Assembly: GCF_002262885.1 (NCBI RefSeq)
Contig: NZ_NKYF01000015.1
Location: 1-64,000, forward strand
Source of the DNA: Pseudonocardia sp. MH-G8
Lineage (GTDB): Bacteria; Actinomycetota; Actinomycetes; Mycobacteriales; Pseudonocardiaceae
Reading direction: 5' to 3'
Length of the DNA stretch: 64,000 nucleotides
A program made the translations under genes and the position numbers. Shown piece after piece: positions 43,992-51,792 of the stretch; the stretch's first letter is position 1, and the number at the start of each line of letters is the position of its first letter. Below the pieces are notes generated by a model. That model had not been told where the DNA came from. It did no database searches and saw nothing but the letters and a program-made list of their open reading frames with translations.

Positions 43992-45395
43992 TCATCCGCC
44001 CAGCCCGCGCATCCAGGCGTAGGTGCCCAGAACGGCCAGTAGCAGCGGCACGAGTGCCACCGCGGTCAGCGACTCGAAGATGTCCACGGCGCGACCCCAG
44101 TAGGGCTGCAGCCGCCGTCCGGGCATGACGTCGACGAGCCAGAGCACGCCCGCGCCCACCGCGAGCACCGGCAGCAGCACGGCGAGCATCCGCACGGTGA
44201 GCGTCGTCGCGCCGCCCAGCGCGACGACGGCGCTCATCACCGCGACGGCCGCGGGCACGAGCATCGCCCACCGCGGCGCGGTGCCGTTGGGATGGCGTGA
44301 CCGCAGCATCAGCAGCAGCGCCGTCACCAGCGCGAACACCGTCCCCCAACCGCCGGCGGTCGCCGCCGCGACGAGCAGCGGGACCTGGGCGGCGCCGAAC
44401 CCGATGTGCAGGGCCGCGGTGTAGGCCACGATCACGACGCCGCGCTCGACGACGACCTCCTGCGGCACCGGTTCGATGTCCTCGCCGAGCTGCTCGGGCG
44501 AGGTCGGGAGCAGCGGCAGCACGAGCCCGGAGAGGCGGAAGGCCGCCGAGGGCACGAACAGCTGCGCGATGATCGTGAGGCACAGGACGACGGCTGCGGT
44601 CTCGGACGCCGACAGCGCAGCGAGCGAACCGATCAGGCCGGCGACGGCCAGCGTCGCCGTGGCCGTGAGCGCGCCGGTGAACAGCAGCGCCGAGTCCGCG
44701 ACGACGACGACCCCGATCGCGAGGACCGCGACCGCCGCCGAACAGGCGACGGTGAGCACGGCGGTCGCCGCCAGGCCGGGGAGCAGGGCCCGGCACAGCA
44801 GCACCGCAGCGGTCACGACGTACGTCGTCGCCAGCCCGGCGAGCACCGTGCCGATCAGGGCGTCCGCGGCACCGCGGGCGACGAGCGCCGCCCCGGCGAG
44901 CAGCAGCACCGTGACGAGCAGGGCGACCCACCCGGTCAGCGCGCCGACGCCCGCGCCGCCCGCGGCGAGGACCGGCACCCCGAGCGCGATCAGCACGGTC
45001 GCTCCGGTGAGCAGCATCCAGCGCGTCCGCGCCGGTGTCCAGGCACCGGCCTGGCTCTGCACCTGCTCGCCGGCCCCGGCGACGATGTCGTCGTAGTCCA
45101 GCGGCGCGAGCTGCGCGTCGCGCGGGCGCAGGTGGATCGTCTCCCCGTCGTGCAGGTCGAGCTGTGCGGGTGTGAGCTCCTCGTCGAGAGGGGCTTCGCC
45201 CAGCCGCTGGACCACCCAGCCCTCGTGCTCCGCGGCTGCCTCCACCGCCTCCGCCCCGAACTGGGGCAGCACGGCGGGGAGGAGGTCGACCAGGGGGACC
45301 TCGGCGGGGACGGCGATGTCCACCGAGCGGTCGCCCAGGACGACGTGTAGCCGAGCCGACGTCCATGTGCGAGTCTGGGTCTGCTCCTCCGACAC
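43992..45395 (-). CDS. eccD: T7SS core membrane protein EccD
   Basis: 467 residues from GTG 45395, with AAGGA upstream. Residues about 14-95 form a ubiquitin-like domain (ARLHVVLGDRSVDIAVPAEV ... LHDGETIHLRPRD). About eleven hydrophobic helices follow, from residue 128 (MLLTGATVLIALGVPVLAAG) to the end. This is the standard EccD architecture; EccD dimers form the membrane vestibule of the ESX complex. It is divergent from eccC across 134 nt, and a weak copy of the operator-like block lies in that interval. Confidence 0.92.
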   Translation of the reverse strand: MSEEQTQTRTWTSARLHVVLGDRSVDIAVPAEVPLVDLLPAVLPQFGAEAVEAAAEHEGWVVQRLGEAPLDEELTPAQLDLHDGETIHLRPRDAQLAPLDYDDIVAGAGEQVQSQAGAWTPARTRWMLLTGATVLIALGVPVLAAGGAGVGALTGWVALLVTVLLLAGAALVARGAADALIGTVLAGLATTYVVTAAVLLCRALLPGLAATAVLTVACSAAVAVLAIGVVVVADSALLFTGALTATATLAVAGLIGSLAALSASETAAVVLCLTIIAQLFVPSAAFRLSGLVLPLLPTSPEQLGEDIEPVPQEVVVERGVVIVAYTAALHIGFGAAQVPLLVAAATAGGWGTVFALVTALLLMLRSRHPNGTAPRWAMLVPAAVAVMSAVVALGGATTLTVRMLAVLLPVLAVGAGVLWLVDVMPGRRLQPYWGRAVDIFESLTAVALVPLLLAVLGTYAWMRGLGG

Positions 45396-45529
45396 GCGTT
45401 CAGGTCCTTCCTGCCAGGGTCGAAGACCGTGAACCGATCCGGACCGTAGGTCCGCCGCCCTGCCGGGCCCCTTGCCGGCAGCCGGTCGACCTCGATCGTG
45501 GGAAGTTCACTCACCAAGGAGGAAGCGGC
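45396..45529. promoter_or_regulatory. Divergent eccD/eccC promoter region
   Basis: 134 bp. GGGAAGTTCACTCACCAAGG at 45500-45519 resembles the operator-like block of the locus. On the minus strand TACGGT (45448-45443) is a -10 candidate for eccD, 52 bp from the block, about the same distance as at the two esx promoters. The block overlaps the region just before the eccC ribosome-binding site (AAGGAGG). Confidence 0.5.
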
Positions 45530-48500
45530 GTGAGTACGGTCCTGTTCGCCCGGCGGGCGCGGCGTCAGAAGCCCCCCGCGACGGAGGAGGACATCCAGCT
45601 CCAGGAGCCGCCCGCCATCCCGGAGGCCACCGGGGGCGGGCTCAGCTCGGTGCTGCTCTACGCGCCCATGGGACTCGGGGCGCTGGCGATGGTGCTGATG
45701 TTCGTGCGGCCCGGGTCCGGCCTCCTGAGCTACATCGGTGGCGGCCTCATGGTGCTCTCGGTCATCGGGATGATGATCGCGCAGCTGGTCCGGCAGTCGG
45801 TGGAGCACAAGCAGAAGCTGCACGGGCACCGCCGGGACTACATCCGCTACCTCGGCCAGCTGCGCCGGCGGGTGCGCAAGGGCCTGGCCGATCACCAGCG
45901 GTCCGTCCGGTGGACCCACCCGGACCCGCGGTCGCTGTGGTCGATCGCCCTGGGCTACCGGCTCTGGGAGCGCAGGCCCTCGCACGACGACTTCGGCGAG
46001 GTCCGGCTCGGCGTGGGTGCGCAACGCTCGGCGCTGCGGCTGCTCGCCCCGGACACCAAGCCCATCGAGGATCTCGAGCCGCTGGCCGCGCACGCCCTGC
46101 GACGCTTCCTGCGGGCGTACTCGACGCTGCCGGCCGCTCCGATCGCGGTCTACCTGCGCGGTTTCGCACGCGTCCAGCTGCGCCGCGCTCCGGACGAGAC
46201 CCCGGTGCCCGACGAGCCCGACCCGGGTCCCGACGTGGACGACGAGCTCCCCTCCCCCGGACCCGAGCCCGAGCCGGTGGCCGACCCGCTCGACCCGACC
46301 GCGGAGGACGAGCCGGTGCTCGCGATCGTGCGGGCGATGCTCGCGCAGCTCGTCGCCGCGCACGGCCCGGGGGACGTCCGGATCGCCGTCGCCGCCACCG
46401 CCGAGCGCCGGGCGCGCTGGGACTGGTGCAAGTGGCTGCCCCACCACCTGGATCCCGACGTCCGCGACGGTGCCGGGGAGCTGCGGTTGGCGGCCGACTC
46501 CGTCGCACTGGCGGAGGAGCTCCTGGGCGGAGCGGCCTTCACGGGCCGCCCCCGATTCGAGGCGGGCAGCCCCGTGACGGCCTCCGAGCCGCTCGTCGTC
46601 ATCGTGCTCGACGGGGTGGGCCTCGGTGAGGACCACCGGGTGGCCGACGAGGGCTACCGCAACACGGTCGTGCTCGACGTCGGCGGGTCGCTGCCCTGGA
46701 CGGCGCGCGCGGACACGCTCTACCTGGAGGTCGGCCCCGAGCAGGCGAGCACCGTCACCTTCGACAGGCTCGGCAAGCCCCAGTCGCGCGCGCTGTGCCG
46801 CCCGGACCAGCTCGGGGAGCGGTCGGCCGCCGCGCTGGCCAGGACGATGTCGCGCTTCCGCATCGGCACGGCCACGGCGAACACGGACGAGCCGCTCGCA
46901 GCCGACTACGACCTGGCCGCGCTGCTCGGCATCGGCGACGTGCAGAGCTTCGACCCGGTGCGCTACCGCACGGATCGCCGCTCGGCGCGCCGCAGGCTGC
47001 GGGTCCCCATCGGCATCGCCGGGGCCGGGGGCCCGCTCGAGATCGACCTGAAGGAGTCCGCCGAGGACGGCATGGGCCCGCACGGCATGTGCGTCGGCGC
47101 CACGGGCTCGGGCAAGAGCGAGTTGCTGCGCACGCTGGTGCTCGCCCTCGCCACGACCCACTCGTCCGAGGAGCTCAACTTCGTGCTGGTCGACTTCAAG
47201 GGCGGCGCCGCCTTCCTCGGGTTCGACCGGTTGCCCCACACCTCGGCGGTGATCACCAACCTCGCCGACGAGCTCGAGCTCGTGGACCGCATGAAGGACG
47301 CCCTGACCGGCGAGCTCAACCGCCGCCAGGAGCACCTGCGCGCGGCGGGCAACTACGCCTCGCGCCGCGACTACGAGGCCGCGCGCGCCCAGGGCGCGGC
47401 GCTGGAGCCGATGCCGGCGCTGTTCGTCGTGGTCGACGAGTTCTCCGAGATGCTCTCCTCCAAGCCGGAGTTCATCGACGTCTTCGCCATGATCGGGCGG
47501 CTCGGGCGAAGCCTCGGCGTGCACATGCTGCTCGCCTCCCAGCGGCTCGACGAAGGCCGCATCTCCAAGGTCGAGACCCACCTGTCCTACCGCATCGGCC
47601 TGCGGACCTTCTCCCCCGGCGAGTCGCGCAGCGTCATCGGCGTCCCGGACGCCTACGAGCTGCCCACCAGCCCCGGCAACGGCTACCTGCGCCCGGACAC
47701 CCAGACCCTCGTCCGGTTCAAGGGCGCCTACTCCTCGGCCCCCTACCGCCCGGCGCGCCGCCGGACCGGGCGCACCGAGGTCAGCCAGCAGGTCATCGGC
47801 TACGGCACCGACTACGTCGAGCCCCCGGCGACCCCCGAGCCGGACCCCGTGGAGGAGGAGCTGCTCCCCGCGGACAGCCGCCCGATGATCGACGTGCTGA
47901 TCGAGCGGCTGGAGGGGATCGGGCCGCGCGCCCACCAGGTGTGGCTGCCGCCGCTGCGGCTCGCGCCGACGCTCGACCAGCTGCTCCCCCCGCTCGTCGA
48001 CCACCCGGAGCTCGGGCTGCGGCCGGTCGGCGAGCTCGGCACGAACACGCTCTCGGTTCCGGTCGGCGTGCTCGACCTGCCCGGCCAGCAGCGGCGCGAC
48101 CTGCTCACCGCGGACCTCGCGGGCGCGCGCGGCAACGTGGCGATCGTCGGCGGCCCGCAGAGCGGGAAGAGCACGCTGCTGCGGACGCTCATCGCGGGCC
48201 TGGCCCTCACCCACTCCGCCCGGGAGGTCCAGTTCTACTGCCTCGACTTCGGCGGGACGCTGAGCTCGCTCGCCGGGCTCCCCCACGTCGGCAGCGTCGC
48301 CGGCCGGCTCGACCGCGACCGCGTCACCCGCACCGTGCTCGAGGCGACCAACCTCCTCGCCCGGCGCGAGGCGCTCTTCGCCGAGCACGGCATCGACTCG
48401 ATGTCCACCTACCGGCGGGCCCGCGCCGCCGGGCGCTTCCACGACGAGGACCCCTACGGCGACGTCTTCCTCGTCGTCGACGGCTGGTACACGGTGCGCC

Positions 48501-49621
48501 AGGACTTCGACGAGCTCGAGGACCGGTTCACCGAGCTGGCCGCGCGCGGTCTGAGCTTCGGCATCCACCTCGTCGTCGCGTCCAGCCGCTGGGCCGAGAT
48601 GCGTCCGTGGCTGCGCGACGTGCTCGGCACCCGGTTCGAGCTGCGCCTGGGCGACCCGAGCGACTCGGAGGTCAACGGCCGCTTCGCCGCGACCGTCCCC
48701 CAGGTCCCCGGCCGCGGGATCACCCCGAACCGGCTGCACTTCCTCTCGGCGCTGCCACGCATCGACGGCGTGCAGGCCGCCTCCGACCTGGCCGACGCCA
48801 CGGCCGAGCTGTCCGAGGCGCTCGCGGTGCCCGACGCGCCGGCGGCACCCCCGGTGCGGCTGCTGCCCGTCCAGCTCGCGGCCGCGGACCTGCCGGGCCC
48901 GCACGCGCCGAGCGCGACCGCAGAGGTGCGGATGGCGCTGGGCATCGAGGACGTCGGGCTCGACGTCCAGTGGCTCGACTTCGACGCCAGCCCGCACCTC
49001 ATGGTGTTCGGTGACGCGGAGACCGGGAAGACCGGGCTGCTGCGCCACATCGCCCGCTCGGTGGCCGCGCACCACGGCCCCGGGGAGGCGAAGGTGATGT
49101 TCGGCGACGTCCGTCGCGAGCTCTACGACGCGATCCCGGAGGAGAACCAGATCGAGTACGCGGTGGGATCCGACGCACTGGCGCAGTCGATCTCCAACGC
49201 GGCCGCGGCCCTGAGCGCGCGCGTGCCGGGGCCCGACATCCCGCCGGGCCGGCTGCCCCTGCGCGACTGGTGGACCGGCGGCCGGCTCTACATCGTCATC
49301 GACGACTTCCAGCTCGTCGAGGGCGGGATGGGGGCGGGTCCGCTCGAACCGCTGCTGCCGTTGATCGCGCAGGGCGCCGACATCGGGCTGCACCTGATCG
49401 TCGCGCGCAGCACGGCCGGGGCGAGCCGCACGATGATGAACCCCGTGATGCGCCGGATGTGGGAGCTCGGCACCCCCGCCGTGCTCTTCTCCTGCCCGCG
49501 CGGCGAGGGCAGCTTCCTCGGCACGGTCAAACCACGCACCCTCCCGCCCGGGCGGGCGCAGTTCATCAACCGGCGCCGCGGCGTGCGGTTGGTGCAGACC
49601 CCGCTCGTCGGGACCGACTGA
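45530..49621 (+). CDS. eccC: T7SS motor ATPase EccC (three FtsK/SpoIIIE domains)
   Basis: 1,363 residues from GTG 45530, with AAGGAGG upstream; the open frame continues upstream without a better start. Two transmembrane helices lie near residues 42-85 (LLYAPMGLGALAMVLMFV, YIGGGLMVLSVIGMMIAQLV). Three ATPase domains follow. Domain 1 has GATGSGKSELL near 523 and Walker B ALFVVVDEFSEM. Domain 2 has GGPQSGKSTLL near 873 and VFLVVDGWYTV, where the catalytic Glu is replaced. Domain 3 has GDAETGKTGLL near 1161 and LYIVIDDFQLV. It is one polypeptide, unlike the split EccCa/EccCb of ESX-1. It recognises WXG100 substrates and powers export. A palindrome follows the stop. Confidence 0.95.
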   Translation: MSTVLFARRARRQKPPATEEDIQLQEPPAIPEATGGGLSSVLLYAPMGLGALAMVLMFVRPGSGLLSYIGGGLMVLSVIGMMIAQLVRQSVEHKQKLHGHRRDYIRYLGQLRRRVRKGLADHQRSVRWTHPDPRSLWSIALGYRLWERRPSHDDFGEVRLGVGAQRSALRLLAPDTKPIEDLEPLAAHALRRFLRAYSTLPAAPIAVYLRGFARVQLRRAPDETPVPDEPDPGPDVDDELPSPGPEPEPVADPLDPTAEDEPVLAIVRAMLAQLVAAHGPGDVRIAVAATAERRARWDWCKWLPHHLDPDVRDGAGELRLAADSVALAEELLGGAAFTGRPRFEAGSPVTASEPLVVIVLDGVGLGEDHRVADEGYRNTVVLDVGGSLPWTARADTLYLEVGPEQASTVTFDRLGKPQSRALCRPDQLGERSAAALARTMSRFRIGTATANTDEPLAADYDLAALLGIGDVQSFDPVRYRTDRRSARRRLRVPIGIAGAGGPLEIDLKESAEDGMGPHGMCVGATGSGKSELLRTLVLALATTHSSEELNFVLVDFKGGAAFLGFDRLPHTSAVITNLADELELVDRMKDALTGELNRRQEHLRAAGNYASRRDYEAARAQGAALEPMPALFVVVDEFSEMLSSKPEFIDVFAMIGRLGRSLGVHMLLASQRLDEGRISKVETHLSYRIGLRTFSPGESRSVIGVPDAYELPTSPGNGYLRPDTQTLVRFKGAYSSAPYRPARRRTGRTEVSQQVIGYGTDYVEPPATPEPDPVEEELLPADSRPMIDVLIERLEGIGPRAHQVWLPPLRLAPTLDQLLPPLVDHPELGLRPVGELGTNTLSVPVGVLDLPGQQRRDLLTADLAGARGNVAIVGGPQSGKSTLLRTLIAGLALTHSAREVQFYCLDFGGTLSSLAGLPHVGSVAGRLDRDRVTRTVLEATNLLARREALFAEHGIDSMSTYRRARAAGRFHDEDPYGDVFLVVDGWYTVRQDFDELEDRFTELAARGLSFGIHLVVASSRWAEMRPWLRDVLGTRFELRLGDPSDSEVNGRFAATVPQVPGRGITPNRLHFLSALPRIDGVQAASDLADATAELSEALAVPDAPAAPPVRLLPVQLAAADLPGPHAPSATAEVRMALGIEDVGLDVQWLDFDASPHLMVFGDAETGKTGLLRHIARSVAAHHGPGEAKVMFGDVRRELYDAIPEENQIEYAVGSDALAQSISNAAAALSARVPGPDIPPGRLPLRDWWTGGRLYIVIDDFQLVEGGMGAGPLEPLLPLIAQGADIGLHLIVARSTAGASRTMMNPVMRRMWELGTPAVLFSCPRGEGSFLGTVKPRTLPPGRAQFINRRRGVRLVQTPLVGTD

Positions 49622-49644
49622 GAACATTCGCCCGAAGATCGCAG

Positions 49645-49690
49645 GTATCGGTTGTCCATTGCTGTGGCCGCAGCAATGGACAACCGATAC
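49645..49690. repeat. Perfect 20-bp inverted repeat after eccC
   Basis: GTATCGGTTGTCCATTGCTG and its exact reverse complement flank a 6-base loop (TGGCCG). It lies 24 bp after the eccC stop, so it could act as a terminator, although no T-run follows. A second copy with one arm diverged lies at 50462-50523. Confidence 0.9.
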
Positions 49691-49784
49691 TGCGGATCAT
49701 GCGGCGGACGGAGGTGTGCGGCGAACGCGACGACCGGCCGGTCGGTCGGAGCCGACGCCCATCGTCGAGTTCGGACTTGCTCGT

Positions 49785-50110
49785 CTAGAAGTCGATGACC
49801 ACCTTCCCGTGCACGTGGCGCCCTGCCTGGAGCTCGACCGCAGCGCGGATCTGCTCGACCGGAAAGCGTGCCGCGATCGGCAACCGGAGCCGACCCGCCG
49901 CAACCAGGCCGGCGATCTCCTCGACGGCGCCCGGGGCTGCGTCGGCGCCGTTCGCCGGCGTGATCCCGTCGACCTGAGCCGCGATGGTGGTGATGCGCTC
50001 GTCAGGCACGCCGAGTTCGCGTGCGGCCTGCACCGTGTCCGTCCCGTGCAGGTCCATGACCGCAGTGACGCCGGCGGGAGCCATCGCACGGACCCGACCG
50101 ACCAGACCAT
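49785..50110 (-). pseudogene. 3' remnant of an MDR-family oxidoreductase
   Basis: About the last 100 residues of a zinc-independent MDR/quinone-oxidoreductase-type protein: VRAMAPAGVTAVMDLHG, then GRLRLPIAARFPVEQIRAAV and the family ending GRHVHGKVVIDF. The N-terminal two-thirds, including the GroES-like domain and the nucleotide-binding GxGxxG, are missing. Upstream the sequence runs directly into a TetR remnant on the other strand. It might be translated from ATG 50084, but no function is expected. Confidence 0.75.
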
Positions 50111-50398
50111 CGCGTGCTCGACACGCTGCTCGCGATGGTCGAATCGGGCGAGATCGCGCATGCCCACACCCGGACCGAGCTGCTCGCGGCCATCGACGAC
50201 ATCCTCGAAGCCGGCCGCACGAGCGGGGAACTCCGCGCCGACGTCCCCGCCGAAGACATCGCTGCCGCTCTCATCGGCATCTTCACCGTCGCCGGCTCGC
50301 CCGAGCACGAAGCGATGGCGGCTCGCCTGCTGAACCTCCTGATGGACGGACTCCGGTCCTCCGATTGCGGCCACCCGGTTGACCGGGGGACGAGGTGA
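50105..50398 (+). pseudogene. 3' remnant of a TetR-family regulator
   Basis: About 95 residues matching the C-terminal ligand-binding domain of a TetR repressor (LDTLLAMVESGEIAHAHTRT, ELRADVPAEDIAAALIGIFT, ending AARLLNLLMDGLRS). The N-terminal HTH is absent. A GTG at 50114 could start translation but has no ribosome-binding site. It lies head-to-head with the MDR remnant; the two broken 5' ends meet within about 30 bp, so one deletion probably removed the front halves of both genes. Confidence 0.75.
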
Positions 50399-50461
50399 TC
50401 GGCACGTCGGTCCGGGGAGGGACATCGCGCGGAGCACGGCGGCCGGGGGTCGTGGCCTCAT

Positions 50462-50523
50462 GATCCGGAGTATCGGTTGTCCATTGCTGTCACCACGACC
50501 ATGGGCAACCGATACTTCGGATC
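50462..50523. repeat. Second copy of the eccC palindrome, near mycP 3' end
   Basis: GTATCGGTTGTCCATTGCTG at 50470-50489 is identical to the left arm at 49645. The right arm (50499-50515) has diverged, but the outer stem is extended: GATCCGGAGTATCGGTTG pairs with CAACCGATACTTCGGATC with one mismatch. It lies 30 bp beyond the mycP stop and may terminate mycP. Confidence 0.8.
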
Positions 50524-50553
50524 TTGCCCGTGGTGATCGGTGTGGGGCCGGGT

Positions 50554-51792
50554 TCAGTCCGTCGCCGGCTGCGGCGCCGCGGTCTCCTCGCGGCGCAGGG
50601 TCCGCGCCGGACGCCAGCCACGCCGGTGCGCCCTCCCTCCGAGGCGGGCCGACATCGAGACGACCCCGGCTGCCACGAACGCGCCACCGACGGCGAGCAC
50701 CGCCGCCACGAGCGTCGGCAACCCGTCGGGCGCGGCCGGTGCGGGAGGTGCCAGCGCGGGCGCCGGCACGGGCGTCCCGCGCTCCTCGGGCAGCAGCGCC
50801 GACACCGCGGCCGCCGGGTCGACCACCCCCCAGCCGAGCTCGGGGTCGGGCAGCACGGCCGCCGGCGCGGTGGCCGTGGCCTTGAGCCGGTGCACGACCT
50901 GCTCGGCGGACAGCTCCGGGCGGTAGGCGCGCACGAGGGCCGCCGTGCCACTGACGAAGGGCGCTGCGTAGCTCGTGCCGCTGCCCTGCCAGTGACCCGG
51001 CCCGCCCGGGCCTACGCTCGCGACGTCCACGCCGGGCGCGACCAGGGACAGGTGCGGCCCGGTCCGGGAGAAGGTGGCGCGCTCCCCCGCGGCGTCGACG
51101 GCGCCGACGGCGAGGACCGACGGGTACGCGGACGGGTAGCTCTCCCTCTCGTCCTCGCGGGTCCCGTTCGCCATCGAGGCGACGACGACCACGTCCCGGT
51201 CGGCGGCGTAGGCGACGGCGGCCGTCAGCTCCGGGGTGGGTTTCGAGGTGCTCGCCGACACGTTGACCACCTCCGCACCCCGGTCGACGGCGGCGCGGAT
51301 GCCCGCGGCGAGACCGCTGGGGCCGACCTCGTCGGAGTCCTCGCTGCGGGTGACCCGGATCGGCAGCACCGTCACCCCGGGGGCGACGCCGGCGAAGCCG
51401 GTGTCGGGACGGGGGGTGGCGGCGATGATCCCGGCGACGAACGTCCCGTGCCCCACGCAGTCCGAGTCCGCCGGGCCGCCGGTGACCACGTCGACCCCGC
51501 GCAGGACCCGGCCCCGCAGCTGCGGCACGGTCGCGTCCACCCCGGAGTCGACGACGGCGACGAGGACACCGTCGCCCTCGGTGAGCGGCCAGGACCGCTG
51601 AGGCTGCAGTTGCCGCTGGGCCCACGGGACGTCGGCGCTGACCGCCGGAGGGGCCGGCAGGCACTGCGGAGCGGGCTGTTGCGCGGGCAGTGGCGCGGGC
51701 AGTGGCCGGGCGGCTGCCGCCGGGGCCGACGCCAGCGTCGCGACGAGCGCCACGGCGACCGCCGCACCTGCGGCTCGCCAGGTCCCGGTCAC
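50554..51792 (-). CDS. mycP: Mycosin (T7SS subtilisin-like serine protease)
   Basis: 412 residues from GTG 51792, overlapping the upstream stop by four bases. Signal peptide 1-28 (VAVALVATLASAPAAAA). The catalytic triad is visible: Asp82 (AVVDSGVD), His115 (CVGHGTFVAG), Ser274 (GSGTSYAAPF), with the oxyanion Asn near 209 (SMANGT). Cys44 and Cys112 can form the mycosin disulfide. A Pro/Ala linker leads to a C-terminal transmembrane helix (LPTLVAAVLAVGGAFVAAGV) and a short basic tail. Mycosins cap the periplasmic side of the ESX pore and are needed for its stability. It is last in the three-gene minus-strand unit regulator - ADPRT-like - mycP. Confidence 0.93.
   Translation of the reverse strand: MTGTWRAAGAAVAVALVATLASAPAAAARPLPAPLPAQQPAPQCLPAPPAVSADVPWAQRQLQPQRSWPLTEGDGVLVAVVDSGVDATVPQLRGRVLRGVDVVTGGPADSDCVGHGTFVAGIIAATPRPDTGFAGVAPGVTVLPIRVTRSEDSDEVGPSGLAAGIRAAVDRGAEVVNVSASTSKPTPELTAAVAYAADRDVVVVASMANGTREDERESYPSAYPSVLAVGAVDAAGERATFSRTGPHLSLVAPGVDVASVGPGGPGHWQGSGTSYAAPFVSGTAALVRAYRPELSAEQVVHRLKATATAPAAVLPDPELGWGVVDPAAAVSALLPEERGTPVPAPALAPPAPAAPDGLPTLVAAVLAVGGAFVAAGVVSMSARLGGRAHRRGWRPARTLRREETAAPQPATD

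Noticed and set aside
44990..49627. 1,545-codon minus-strand frame opposite eccC
   Set aside because: eccC is certain from three ATPase domains. The antisense frame is a GC-skew artefact apart from its last part, which lies over eccD in another frame.
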